From assembly GCA_963921195.1 (NCBI GenBank), contig OY992540.1, positions 63,062,844-63,126,843 of the forward strand: a stretch of DNA of 64,000 bases, written 5' to 3'. A program made the translations under genes and the position numbers. A model generated the notes under the pieces. The model was not told the origin of the DNA, searched no databases, and saw only the letters and a list, made by a program, of their open reading frames with translations. This document shows, one piece after another, positions 62,601 to 64,000 of the stretch. This DNA is from Pegoplata infirma. Taxonomy: Eukaryota > Arthropoda > Insecta > Diptera > Anthomyiidae. Each line of letters starts with the position of its first letter. Positions within the stretch are counted from its first letter, which is position 1.

Positions 62601-62812
62601 CAAGGAAAAAAAATCTCTAGGGCACAATTTAACTAAATTTTATATAAATCCATTTTTTTATTTATTTTAACATTATATTTTTTTTTTCTTTTGTATATTT
62701 CCAGGATAAAGTTAAAGAAGTTTTTGATACCGCCATTTGGGAGGGATTAGCTCCAACTACATTGCCTCCAACACCAACTCCCCTATGGAAGAAACTGTTT
62801 TGTTTAGCCTAA
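17455..62812 (+). CDS. RhoU: Rho-family GTPase, RhoU/Wrch-like (five exons, 5' end missing)
   Basis: Joining 17455-17620, 18502-18651, 51420-51679, 51956-52048 and 62705-62812 gives 258 codons plus stop, with phases 1, 1, 0, 0 and GT..AG at every junction. The N-terminus is Gln/Ser/Thr-rich, then basic (KFLLRKRKTKKSS). The GTPase fold has the P-loop GDCGVGKT, switch I HVPTASDIY, DTAGQD, TQAD and SSATQ. Vertebrate RHOU shares CDTAGQD and VGTQxDLR, which favours RhoU over Rac, Cdc42 or Rho. The tail is Pro/Thr-rich and ends WKKLFCLA. It lacks a CAAX box but has Cys third from the end, as in the palmitoylated vertebrate CCFV tail, so membrane attachment by palmitate is inferred. RhoU proteins act on actin, adhesion and cell shape through PAK-type effectors. 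Odd residues are Cys for Gly12, His for Tyr32 and Ser for Phe37 (Rac numbering). The start codon must lie in an unseen upstream exon. Confidence 0.9.
17621..18501 (+). other. Intron between first two identified exons
   Basis: 881 bp, GTAAGT to TTCTTCTAG, phase 1. Over half is the 36-bp minisatellite. The rest is AT-rich, with TTGGCCCCATTTATCC near 18190 as one of the few GC-richer spots. Confidence 0.85.
17665..18160 (+). repeat. 36-bp minisatellite in the intron
   Basis: About thirteen copies of a 36-bp unit made of AAGTCCGAATTCGAAGC and AAAATTTCTAAAGAAATTT. Most copies carry an EcoRI site (GAATTC). Copies in the middle are nearly identical and those at the edges decay. It starts about 45 bp after the donor site. 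Confidence 0.95.
18502..18651 (+). CDS. RhoU: RhoU-like exon 2 (P-loop and switch I)
   Basis: Acceptor TTCTTCTAG, donor ATAATG|GTAAGT, phase 1 at both ends. It encodes the first GTPase strand (CVKCVVVG), P-loop GDCGVGKT, helix 1 and switch I up to IYN. Lys16 and Thr17 of the P-loop and Thr35 of switch I are present. The residue matching Gly12 is Cys (codon TGT at 18562-18564), the one matching Ala13 is Gly, the Tyr32 position is His and the Phe37 position is Ser. Confidence 0.95.
19152..19717 (-). mobile_element. M-family repeat, subfamily 2
   Basis: On the minus strand it starts AAAACAAGTGATAGTGTTAA followed by the self-complementary TTCGGCTGTGCCGAA and ATTATACCCTCC. It ends with (GGAC)n (19288-19339 as GTCC runs), CTTTATGGGGTCCCCGACC and TACCCCCATACTG. 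It differs from the main subfamily in these ends and in its middle. Confidence 0.8.
19718..20221. other. AT-rich intron DNA
   Basis: A GTTGTTGTTG microsatellite-like spot lies near 19857. No element recognised. Confidence 0.4.
20222..21016. mobile_element. TACACTC-end element with tRNA-like module, copy 1
   Basis: The ends read TTTACACTCAAAATATTTTG on the left and ATAATTTTTTAAGTGTAC on the right. The whole element is found in reverse orientation at 44094-44790, and part of it at 58980-59220. Inside are a hairpin built on AATAACCTACGAAAAC (20422-20508) and a tRNA-like block on the minus strand (20556-20630). About 0.8 kb, no protein. Confidence 0.78.
20556..20630 (-). repeat. tRNA-like module inside the TACACTC element
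   Basis: On the minus strand it reads TGGCACGATGGGTAGAGTG (A-box-like) and GGGATCGATTCCC (B-box), about 40 bases apart. A real tRNA fold is not convincing. The A-box half recurs at 44470-44500, where the B-box part is lost. Confidence 0.65.
21017..21622. other. AT-rich intron DNA, nothing recognised
   Basis: No repeat family or frame could be assigned. Confidence 0.4.
21624..22460 (+). mobile_element. M-family repeat, copy 2
   Basis: An 837-bp copy with both ends: CAAGTAGAAAAGTTAAATTC and CTAGAGTGGAGGGTATAAAA. The middle has the phrases ACTTTTGAACCACTGGACC and TTTCAACAGACAGACGGACG. The minus-strand reading frame at 21966-22283 also appears in copy 1 (10394-10654) and is repeat-derived. Confidence 0.92.
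22461..23260. repeat. Degenerate ~45-50 bp tandem repeat
   Basis: Strongly diverged copies of a unit with TTTCTTCGAATTCGAAAATA and TTTCTATAGAAAA. The 124-codon frame at 22504-22878 and the 66-codon frame opposite it arise from this low-complexity text, and their Lys/Phe/Asn-rich translations look non-functional. Confidence 0.7.
23261..24131. other. AT-rich intron DNA
   Basis: A weak inverted pair GAGGTCATATG (23457) and CATATGACCTC (23510) is present. Nothing else recognised. Confidence 0.4.
24132..24336. mobile_element. 205-bp element with TATTAGGGCGAT ends
   Basis: The short inverted ends TATTAGGGCGATT and AATCGCCCTAATA enclose fragments resembling the M-family (AAAATCGATCGAGG, CTTTATGGGGTTCTAGACC). 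It may be an M-derived deletion product or an insertion. Class uncertain. Confidence 0.5.
24337..24552. other. AT-rich intron DNA
   Basis: Nothing recognised. Confidence 0.4.
24553..28010 (+). mobile_element. M-family repeat, diverged outer copy 3 (interrupted)
   Basis: The 5' end TCAAGTAAAAAAGTTAAATT with TTCGGCCTTGCCGAA is at 24553. A matching 3' end with CGAACAGACGGACATC, CTTTATGGGGTCCCAGACC and CCCTCTAAGTGGAGGGTATA is at 27850-28010. Copy 4 sits inside. The stretch 26505-27780 has phrases like TTTTGGGTGCGAT and repeated CGCACCC text but no gene. Joining the two ends into one element is inferred. Confidence 0.55.
25491..26503 (+). mobile_element. M-family repeat, copy 4 (nested)
   Basis: A complete copy: CAAGTAGAAAAGTTAAATTC and TTCGACTTTGCCGAA at the start, (GACA)/(GGAC) block at 26331-26364, and GAGTGGAGGGTATAAAAA at the end. 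It lies within the outer copy 3, which shows layered insertion. Confidence 0.9.
28011..28772. other. AT-rich intron DNA, nothing recognised
   Basis: No repeat or gene identified. Confidence 0.4.
28773..29586 (+). mobile_element. M-family repeat, copy 5
   Basis: Both ends are present. It is closest to copy 4 (shared AAACAAGTTTGAAAAGCATT and CTGAGTGAATGCAC text). The GGAC block is short (29441-29463) and the segment just before it is deleted relative to copy 4. Confidence 0.9.
29587..29887. other. Spacer between M copy 5 and the mariner element
   Basis: Contains a triple AAATATCAAGTG (29611-29648) and AT-rich DNA. The left TA target dinucleotide of the mariner element is 29886-29887. Confidence 0.6.
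29888..31185 (-). mobile_element. Complete Tc1/mariner element, DD37E type
   Basis: A 1298-bp element with perfect 32-bp inverted ends (29888-29919 and 31154-31185; outermost bases AGGAGTGAGATCATAAAAAT). It is flanked by TA on both sides (29886-29887, 31186-31187), as Tc1/mariner insertions are. It carries one uninterrupted transposase gene on the minus strand. Perfect ends and an open gene suggest a young, possibly active copy. Confidence 0.96.
30022..31029 (-). CDS. Tc1/mariner-superfamily transposase (DD37E)
   Basis: A protein of 335 residues, the usual length for this superfamily, which cuts and pastes the element using its inverted ends. Residues about 20-46 (TYKKIAKETNVCRQTVSKVV) look like a first helix-turn-helix. 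A second follows at about 65-107. The catalytic domain has D147 in MDDETY, D240 in FWPDLASCHY and E278 in RPVERYW. The 37 residues between the last two give the DD37E spacing known from the mosquito ITmD37E group. The start ATG at 31027-31029 is the first in frame, 125 bp inside the right end. No stop or frameshift is present. It lies antisense within the large RhoU intron and is not part of the host gene. Confidence 0.96.
   Translation of the reverse strand: MDDERKVRSKIIKYFQQNQTWTYKKIAKETNVCRQTVSKVVKRYLEHLTIERKPGTGTTTGYRNIGKAYKVKSILKRAPNTSGRKTARLAQCSDFFVRKVKRKAGLKSYKVQKVPDRNAFKNLEAKTRARKLKSNFIKKYNCCVMDDETYVLADFAQLPGQEFYVSDVRGNVAEKFRSKKQTKFPKKFLVWQAICSCGQRSQSFVTSGSINSEIYIKECLQKRLLPFLSQHNVSTYFWPDLASCHYSKKALEWYNDNNVVFVPREANPPNCPELRPVERYWALVKKELKGTKKVSQDMQDFKRRWTTCSKKVTETTIKALMGGFPEKVDNFVRSG
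31186..31544. other. AT-rich intron DNA
   Basis: A short inverted pair GAGTGTTGTT and ACTCATACGCAT text lies near 31247-31290. No gene. Confidence 0.4.
31545..32325. mobile_element. TACACTC-end MITE, ATTACGAGGATT type
   Basis: Ends TACACTCAAAAAAAA and TTTTTTTTGAGTGTA define 781 bp. The interior is rich in short-motif text: ATTACGAGGATTCTAGTT and TACGAGGATTTATGTTG appear twice each in two units about 170 bp apart (31768-31850, 31938-32030). Reverse forms (GAAATCCTCGTAAT, AATAGCCTCGTAAAA) occur on the right. A relative lies at 36239-36761. No protein. Confidence 0.75.
32326..32620. repeat. Diverged dispersed repeat
   Basis: Text such as TTTTCGAGTTATCGCTTTTTC and AACCCTTTCATCGAAC recalls the 8030-8260 family. 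Too diverged to delimit. Confidence 0.4.
32621..32817 (-). repeat. Fragment of element also at 6775-7000
   Basis: It begins CAGAAAAAAATTGAAACG, continues AATTTCAATCAACAAAAAC and is the reverse complement of 6775-7000 in diverged form. It ends abruptly at an M-family copy. Confidence 0.6.
32820..33542 (-). mobile_element. M-family repeat, copy 6
   Basis: Minus-strand copy. The GTCC block is at 32929-32950, and the other end is TTCGGCCAAGTCAAATTTAA then TTTCTACTTG. The last ~30 bases of the hairpin end (TACCCTCTATCACT) are missing. Confidence 0.88.
33565..33990. mobile_element. Partial copy of the 56921-58000 palindrome
   Basis: The inner half-palindrome (ACAACTTAGAAATTTGCTTG mirrored by CAAGTAAATTATTAAACTGT) plus one arm (GTGGCCGGATTTTCGATAAT, TTTCAGAACGGGTTCTGAAA) match the large palindrome. 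The outer left arm is absent. The copy ends near 33990. Confidence 0.75.
33991..34373. other. AT-rich intron DNA
   Basis: Nothing recognised apart from A-runs; TTTTGGGGCAAAATTTTAAC lies near 34070. Confidence 0.4.
34383..35736. mobile_element. Motif-array element B (9-bp target duplication)
   Basis: Starts GGCTCTATGAAATAAGGCCC and ends GGGGCCTTATTTCATAGAGCC in inverted form. It is flanked by AAATTTCAA on both sides (34374-34382, 35737-35745). Both end regions (34383-34620 and 35522-35730) are degenerate tandem copies, in both orientations, of a GAAATAAGGCCCCA motif. The centre (34936-35159) is a near-perfect hairpin. There is no transposase. A 9-bp duplication could point to a Mutator-like element, or to hAT if one base is coincidental. 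Confidence 0.82.
34936..35159. repeat. Near-perfect 224-bp hairpin
   Basis: The dyad is centred at TCGCGCGA (35044-35051). Arms include GATGAAGGAAGCGCCGCAG and CTGCGGCGCTTCCTTCATC with very few mismatches. It lies inside element B and may be a separate MITE inserted there. Confidence 0.85.
35746..35969. other. AT-rich DNA with ATATGCATTT repeats
   Basis: Three to four AAAATATGCATTT-like strings between 35767 and 35862. No gene. Confidence 0.5.
35970..36225. mobile_element. 256-bp palindromic MITE with ACACACAAAA ends
   Basis: Starts CACACAAAATTTTTTTTTTC and ends with its reverse complement. Arms CCATGAACGATTTTCATAGT / ACTATGAAAATCGTTCATGG pair around 36097.5. Short frames on both strands (35890-36081, 36147-36431) share the string MKKLI..MNLFINTMKIVHGKKKF only because the arms are mirror copies. 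Confidence 0.85.
36239..36761. mobile_element. Relative of the 31545-32325 element
   Basis: It starts ACACACAAAAAAGACCTTGT and ends TTTTACAAGAATTTTTTTTTGAGTGCA. Interior phrases (CGTAATCTCATTTTACAAAT, AGGAGGTAGCAAAAAA twice) match the ACGAGG/AATTTAC style of the 31545 element. Confidence 0.6.
36762..37395. other. AT-rich intron DNA, nothing recognised
   Basis: A CGTACGTACGTTCGTTC run lies at 37223-37242. No gene or known repeat. Confidence 0.4.
37396..38799. repeat. Degenerate ~130-165 bp repeat, inverted at ~38440
   Basis: Between 37396 and 38430 about five diverged units carry TTTGGCCTC..AAAAATT, CTTTAGTG and TTTCTTAAGAAAAATT. After an M-like fragment at 38438-38475 (TATACCCTCCAACCGCAGTA) the same text appears reversed (TTTTCCGGGGCCAAAATGACC, AAAATCAATTAAAAATC). 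The repeat thus flips polarity around the fragment. Confidence 0.55.
39013..39130 (+). mobile_element. tRNA-derived SINE-like element, copy 2
   Basis: Same family as 2197-2375: GCTAGTTGGTAGCGTGCTAG, B-box GGTTTGATTCCC (39064-39075) and TTCGCTACAACGA. Nested in element C. Confidence 0.75.
39588..39700 (+). mobile_element. Second tRNA-like module in element C
   Basis: TGGCTTAATGGTTAGTGCG (39604-39622) resembles an A-box and GGTAGAATTCTC (39647-39658) a diverged B-box. It is a different tRNA-like head from copy 2. The body (GCCAAATTCGTGGCCAGCTA) is unassigned. Confidence 0.6.
39904..40368. repeat. M-related fragment and spacer
   Basis: 39966-40100 has GGTACAGGGTATAATGAGTT, AATCCTAGACCCATCTTCAA and TATACCGACTCAGAATC. 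This is a diverged relative of the M-family hairpin end as found in other flies. The rest to 40368 is unassigned and slightly less AT-rich. Confidence 0.5.
40377..40879. mobile_element. hAT-like motif-array element D
   Basis: Ends TAGTGTCCGACCGAAT (40377) and ATTCGGTCGGACACTA (to 40879), flanked by GTAATTAA on both sides (40369-40376, 40880-40887). The end zones are tandem variants of TTCGGCCGAATA / CGGCTTCGGCC. A minus-strand M-family fragment (about 40500-40770) fills the centre. No protein-coding gene. Confidence 0.92.
40500..40770 (-). mobile_element. M-family fragment nested in element D
   Basis: CTCACGTGTTGAAAAACA, TAGTAAGCCACAAAAACA and AAAATAAAATCATTCTGG match the middle and 5' zone of the M family in reverse. 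It ends near CGAGTCGACTTTTATTTTTT. Confidence 0.65.
41063..41612. mobile_element. 550-bp foldback element
   Basis: Arms of about 130 bp: TTAAACATGAACCGGATGAT, AACTGCATTTACAGTTTTTC and AAAAGGACTTCAAAGTTTTA are mirrored by TGAAGTCCTTTTAAAACG, AACTGTAAATGCAGTTTTTC and CCAGTTCGTGTTTAA. The core is AT-rich without coding capacity. Confidence 0.75.
41670..42618. mobile_element. 949-bp element with perfect 36-bp inverted ends
   Basis: The left 36 bp (CATATCGTCGCTGCGCC through GGAGTCATGTGT) and right 36 bp are exact reverse complements. Internally the motif AAAAGGAGTTATGTGT recurs in direct orientation near 41817, 41856, 42333 and 42392, and the inner end of each inverted repeat is a variant (AAATGGAGTCATGTGT). 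No target duplication could be fixed by eye. The 62-codon frame at 42475-42663 is not recognised as a protein. Confidence 0.8.
42619..44093. repeat. Mixed fragments and AT-rich DNA
   Basis: 42690-42850 (CAATCGGTCCATGTTTGGAC, TCTAGGACTGCC) looks like part of an M-type muscoid repeat. 43080-43360 is a short inverted element (ACACTGAAATAACTTG at one end, TTTCTGTGTAATT at the other; ATGAAATTGTTCATAAA inside). 43795-43860 (AAATTCAGAACCAGTTCTGAA) matches an arm of the 56.9-58.0 kb palindrome. No gene. Confidence 0.5.
44094..44790 (-). mobile_element. TACACTC-end element, copy 2
   Basis: Starts TTACACTCAAAAAATTATG and is the reverse complement of 20222-21016 in diverged form, including the AATAACCTACG hairpin and the A-box half of the tRNA-like module (44470-44500). 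A deletion has removed the B-box half. Confidence 0.8.
44872..45266. mobile_element. 395-bp element with TACACTC ends
   Basis: Ends TACACTCAAAAAATTATGT and ACATAATTTTCTTAGTGTA. The right inner text (AACTTACAAACAGTTAATG) is like that of the 20222 element, so it belongs to the same superfamily with a different interior. Confidence 0.8.
45267..45700. other. AT-rich intron DNA, nothing recognised
   Basis: No element or gene assigned. Confidence 0.4.
45701..46078 (-). mobile_element. M-family repeat, truncated copy 7
   Basis: The hairpin end ACCCTCCACTATAGTGATAG and the following TAAGTTTGTCATTCCG, GGACCCCATAAAGTATA and GATGTCCGTCTGTT are present. The GTCC block has shrunk to one unit. The other end is missing. 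Confidence 0.8.
46079..48195. repeat. Fragments of muscoid repeats and AT-rich DNA
   Basis: 46190-46445 has TTTTGAATTGTGACCCATTTTC and GGTCAGTCTTGACCGGCC. 46710-46745 (GGGGCACTCCATGCCAAATC) resembles the outer end of the 56.9-kb palindrome. 46770-46806 is an M-family hairpin end only (TACCCTCCAATCTAGTG). 46806-47600 (AGGGTGGTGCGTATTCC, AAAATCGGTCCATGTCTTC) is an unclassified repeat-like block. No gene is supported. Confidence 0.5.
48333..48924. mobile_element. 588-bp near-perfect palindromic MITE
   Basis: Ends CACAGAAAAACAGCCCG and CAGGCTGTTTTTTCTGTG are flanked by TA on each side (48333-48334, 48923-48924). The arms pair almost throughout, around 48628.5, including GTTGTTTTGTCCAATAAAAA and the AATTACTTTAGTA/TACTAAAGTAATT region. 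It interrupts M copy 9. Confidence 0.88.
48970..49820. repeat. Unclassified block between matching strings
   Basis: The string CAGTGCCACATTTGGCCAAT near the left (48975) is inverted as ATTGGCCAAATGTGGCACTG on the right (49795-49817). The block is therefore an inverted-end element of about 0.84 kb. It starts GTGCACAGTGCCACATTTGG and ends GTGGCACTGTGCAG. Interior text includes GCCACGCCCA. No protein. Confidence 0.65.
49925..50655 (+). mobile_element. Half copy of the 59.2-61.3 kb palindrome
   Basis: AAATGTTTTGTATGGGAGCC, GGAAGTGGAAATAGGGGTTA through ACATCGGTTTCAAAAGTTGT and ACACGAAAGCCCCCATATAT match the right arm of 59238-61348. The frames of about 62-64 codons at 49981-50182 exist in all arms and reflect the shared repeat, not a gene. 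Confidence 0.82.
51011..51419 (+). other. End of the large RhoU intron
   Basis: 51042-51089 is a terminal fragment of M subfamily 2 (TTCGACACAGCCGAAATTAA). The intron ends with a T-rich tract and TTTTTCTAG. Confidence 0.7.
51420..51679 (+). CDS. RhoU: RhoU-like exon 3 (switch II to TQAD)
   Basis: Acceptor TTTTTCTAG, donor TTGCAG|GTAAAA, 260 bp. It encodes ADVMVNDSPVHLTL, the CDTAGQD motif with the catalytic Gln61, CYPDSDVFLLCFS and the base-recognition motif VGTQADLR. This is the best conserved part and the one that most clearly points to RhoU. Confidence 0.97.
51680..51955 (+). other. 276-bp intron
   Basis: GTAAAA to TTGACTAG, phase 0. It contains a TGTGTGTTTGTG run (51919-51932). Confidence 0.9.
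51956..52048 (+). CDS. RhoU: RhoU-like exon 4 (helix 4 and SSATQ)
   Basis: 93 bp, 31 codons, phase 0 at both ends. It encodes ISYADAWDLATTIGAKYIET followed by SSATQ, which is the guanine-base contact loop (SALTQ in Rac). Acceptor CCACTTGACTAG, donor CACAG|GTAAGA. Confidence 0.96.
52049..53684. repeat. Intron start with dispersed-repeat pieces
   Basis: 52790-52960 is an M-related fragment on the + strand (GATAGACGAACTGACGAAC, TCGATCGGTACACTTTAAAG). 53030-53450 is a copy of the 8030-8260 repeat (GGTATCTCGAAAACCGCTAG, AAACTGATCGGATTTGG). The rest is AT-rich. Confidence 0.6.
53528..53640. repeat. Direct repeat flanking M copy 11, left
   Basis: AACTGTCTGTCTAATGTG through GATCGGCCAATAACGATATA matches 54324-54432 (AACTGTCAGTCTTATGTC through GATCGGCCGATAACGATATG) in the same orientation. 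The two lie on either side of an M-family subfamily 2 copy. Confidence 0.8.
53685..54315 (-). mobile_element. M-family repeat, subfamily 2, copy 11
   Basis: Close to 19152-19717: TATACCCTCTAACAACAGTA, GGGTATACTCACTTTGTC, ACCCCATAAATTATATT and AAGTTCCCCTTGGAG. The GTCC block is reduced. Near its right end is a C14-15 run (54274-54287), unusual in this AT-rich DNA. The 5' end of the family is missing. Confidence 0.8.
54324..54432. repeat. Direct repeat flanking M copy 11, right
   Basis: The second copy of the roughly 110-bp repeat at 53528-53640, moderately diverged. Confidence 0.8.
54906..55170. mobile_element. hAT-like motif-array element E
   Basis: Starts TAGAGACCGACCGAATATTC and ends GGTTTCGGTCGGACTCTA, with 8-bp flanks AAAGTTTT (54898-54905) and AAAATTTT (55171-55178), one mismatch. 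The interior is mostly variants of TTTCGGCCGAATATT. The ends and motif are close to element D, so both belong to one family. It interrupts a 95-bp tandem repeat unit. Confidence 0.88.
55489..56008. mobile_element. hAT-like motif-array element F
   Basis: Ends CAAGGTTGGTTACCG (55489) and CGGTAACCAACCATG (to 56008), with exact 8-bp duplications ATCAAATC (55481-55488, 56009-56016). Both end zones are tandem GGTAACGGTAACGGTA with ACCGGTACGTACCGGTA interruptions. The AT-rich middle has no gene. Confidence 0.92.
56104..56415. repeat. Second copy of the 13340-13720 palindrome family
   Basis: TTTCATAGAATATTTTC, ACTGGTCATTTTTGCAAGA and TTGACAATGGAATCTGAC are shared with the 13.4-kb palindrome. Here the middle includes additional CCTTTTGCTACTTGTAGTG text. 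Confidence 0.7.
56416..56920. repeat. AT-rich DNA with a short inverted pair
   Basis: GAAATGGGATGAAACCAAAA (56559) is inverted as TTTTGGTTTCATACCATTCC (56667). The same phrase occurs at about 39278 within element C. Frames on both strands at 56660-56935 are not recognised. Confidence 0.55.
56921..58000. mobile_element. 1.08-kb giant palindrome (foldback element 1)
   Basis: GGCATTCCATACCAAATGTC at the left is mirrored by GACATTTGGTGTGGAATGCC at the right. Internal pairs such as CGGCCAC (57271-57277) and GTGGCCG (57644-57650) share the same centre, 57460.5, so the arms have few or balanced indels. Partial copies lie at 33565-33990 and 43795-43860. No transposase is present. Confidence 0.93.
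58001..59237. repeat. AT-rich intron with a TACACTC-element fragment
   Basis: 58950-59220 (TGACTATTTCTGTTCTTAGT, TTACCTACTTGTGTGGGTTA) is a third, partial copy of the 20222/44094 element. The rest is AT-rich. The frame at 58040-58228 has hydrophobic text but no supporting signals. Confidence 0.6.
59238..61348. mobile_element. 2.1-kb giant palindrome (foldback element 2)
   Basis: The left end TATGGGGGTTTTCGTGTCAA and the right end TTGACACGAAAACCCCCATA pair around about 60293. Most of the sequence between is mirrored: GAAACCGATGTCTTCC, GGCGTGGGATAGC and CTAAGGGGGCTCCCATACA have partners in the other arm. The arms are GC-richer than the surroundings. Frames of 60-100 codons occur on both strands by symmetry. 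A half copy is at 49925-50655 and a diverged arm at 3171-3640. Confidence 0.92.
61366..61800. repeat. Three-copy ~134-154 bp tandem repeat
   Basis: Units share TCTGGAATGCGTGAACTGAT, TTTCTGTAAACTTCC, ATACGGTCTTTGTATGTGTA and TTGGTTCAAGAGTTATATGC-like text. They start near 61379, 61513 and 61667. Class unknown. Confidence 0.8.
61801..62704. repeat. Intron end with a fragment of the 14-16 kb repeat
   Basis: 61850-62150 matches the composite repeat at 13986-16330 in reverse (GTACTTTCAGATTTCC, CTAAATAATGGTC). The following part to 62704 is AT-rich and ends in a T-rich tract and TATTTCCAG. CTCAACAACACATCC-like text (62205) is unassigned. Confidence 0.55.
62705..62812 (+). CDS. RhoU: RhoU-like last exon (C-terminus)
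   Basis: Acceptor TATTTCCAG, phase 0. It encodes DKVKEVFDTAIWEGL, a Pro/Thr-rich linker (LPPTPTPLW) and KKLFCLA, then TAA at 62810-62812. The KEVFDTAI segment matches the last Rho helix. The last four residues are FCLA, not CAAX. Cys is third from the end, as in the CCFV tails of vertebrate RHOU and RHOV, where palmitate rather than prenyl is attached. Confidence 0.95.
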   Translation, partial: DKVKEVFDTAIWEGLAPTTLPPTPTPLWKKLFCLA

Positions 62813-63625
62813 AAAAGAGATTATCAGCATTAACAATAACAAAACAAACATCTCATATAAAAAGCAAAAACAAAAAAAATCTTAATAATTTTTATTATAG
62901 ACTGATTAATGTTATGAAACAAACAAAAAACAACTTTAAAATTTATATTTATCTAAAAATTTGTATTTTTATTATAAAATTTACTTTTTCGTATCTTTCA
63001 CTTTTTTAACTACTAAAATTTATATTGTTTCGTTTTATTAAGTTTTCCTATTGATTATGTTAAATTTTTCAAATCACATGTTTTTCACTAAATTTTATTA
63101 CTTTTGTTTGTTCTTGTTTTTCATATATTTACTACTTAACACAACAAAAAACTAAAGTTTATACATAATATACTATATATATTTTTTTGTCATCTTTAAT
63201 GTTAATCATAGCAGATTGTTAGTATTTTTATAGTTTTAAGTTTATTAGATTTAAGCAACTCAACTTTATGGAAGTGTAAAACAAACGAGAAAAAAAAAAC
63301 ATAAAATAATATTCATTCCATCCATACGAAAAAAAAAATTGTTAACTATTAAGTTTTATGATTAAATAAAAAATTTTATAAATATTATGAAAAATATACA
63401 TTGAATTTTAATTTGAATTAACGGAAAACATTTGTATGTTGAAGATAATATAACAAAAACGATGTTGCATACTTTAAGGCGAATTTAAATAATTCGATTA
63501 TGAATATAAACGAAAGGAATTATAGAGATGCCAACACAAAATGAAGTTCAGAAAAAAGCCAAAAACGCATAATTTTTTTTTTGTTGAAAAAATGCAAAAT
63601 TTTTCGAAAATGCTAAAAACATAAA
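62813..63625 (+). other. Probable RhoU 3' UTR
   Basis: AT-rich, free of the dispersed repeats that fill the introns. Candidate poly(A) signals are AATAAA at 63365-63370 and, further on, at 63683-63688. The real cleavage site cannot be told from sequence alone. Confidence 0.5.
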
Positions 63626-64000
63626 AACAAGTGAAAGTGCTAAATTCGGAAGAGAAAAATCTTTACAACATTCAAAATGTAAAATAAATGAAAAAAAAAA
63701 AAAAATGGGTAGCATTCGTTGACATGATCATTCTCGCGATAAATATTGGAAACTTGATTTATGATCTTTACGCTAAAGTAATAAAATTTTATTTATAATT
63801 TCTTTTTTACTTTCACTCGCACACAAGGGTCGAGTCGAAAAAAATAAATTTCTAAAACCCTCTGAGTTCAGGTGTAGGACTTGAACTACTTTTGACACAA
63901 AAATGTTTCATTTGCTTAAAAAAAATACAAAAAAAAACTGCAAAAACATGGCGTATTAAATTATGGTTTAGTTCTTCAAGGGGCCCTTGTCCTCCTGATC
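63626..64000 (+). repeat. M subfamily 2 fragments at window end
   Basis: AACAAGTGAAAGTGCTAAATT (63625-63645) resembles the 5' end of M subfamily 2, and GTTTAGTTCTTCAAGGGG (63967-63984) its middle. Between them is AT-rich DNA. A copy may continue beyond the window. Confidence 0.5.

Larger units (their letters stand above)
52049..62704 (+). other. 10.7-kb repeat-rich intron
   Basis: GTAAGA to TATTTCCAG, phase 0. It contains two very large palindromes, two hAT-like elements and an M-family copy. Confidence 0.9.

Noticed and set aside
62737..63009. 90-codon frame overlapping the last RhoU exon
   Set aside because: It is in a different frame from the conserved RhoU C-terminus and continues into AT-rich UTR.

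Overview
The window looks like nuclear DNA from a higher (brachyceran, probably calyptrate) fly. It is very AT-rich, has long introns with GT..AG borders, and is packed with dispersed repeats. Many carry the (GGAC)n/(GTCC)n block and the TACCCTCCAC hairpin that I recognise from muscoid fly genomes. I cannot name the species from sequence alone.

One host gene is supported, on the + strand: a Rho-family small GTPase closest to RhoU/Wrch (Drosophila RhoU, CG34104, from memory). Five coding exons (17455-17620, 18502-18651, 51420-51679, 51956-52048, 62705-62812) join in frame to 258 codons plus stop. The initiator lies in an exon further 5' that I could not find. Introns are about 0.9, 32.8, 0.3 and 10.7 kb, so most of the window is intron filled with mobile elements. 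The protein has the RhoU-type DTAGQD and TQxD motifs. It ends in a non-CAAX tail (FCLA), has Cys where Rho/Ras proteins have Gly12, and has unusual switch I residues.

Mobile elements seen directly: (1) a complete 1.3-kb Tc1/mariner element (29888-31185) with perfect 32-bp inverted ends, TA target duplications and an intact 335-aa DD37E transposase; (2) a 5'-truncated non-LTR retrotransposon with RNase H domain, bounded by a 12-bp target duplication (4468-5723); (3) at least a dozen copies or pieces of one muscoid repeat family ('M family' below), several nested; (4) giant imperfect palindromes (foldback type), notably 56921-58000 and 59238-61348, with half copies elsewhere; (5) MITE-like elements with TACACTC or CACAG ends; (6) tRNA-derived SINE-like modules.

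The most unusual observation is a group of six elements (4220-6459, 34383-35736, 38808-39895, 40377-40879, 54906-55170, 55489-56008). Each has inverted ends and 8-9 bp target duplications. Each is built largely from degenerate tandem copies of one short, often self-complementary motif, different in each family. None encodes a transposase. They resemble hAT-type non-autonomous elements, but I do not recognise the motif-array design from a named family.

Layout: 1-1890 35-bp satellite-like array; 2-17 kb repeats upstream of the first identified exon; 17.4-18.7 kb exons 1-2 with a 36-bp minisatellite between them; 18.7-51.4 kb giant intron of nested repeats; 51.4-52.05 kb exons 3-4; 52-62.7 kb intron with large palindromes; 62.7-64 kb last exon, 3' UTR and start of another repeat. 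Repeat boundaries were read by eye and are approximate unless a target duplication is given.
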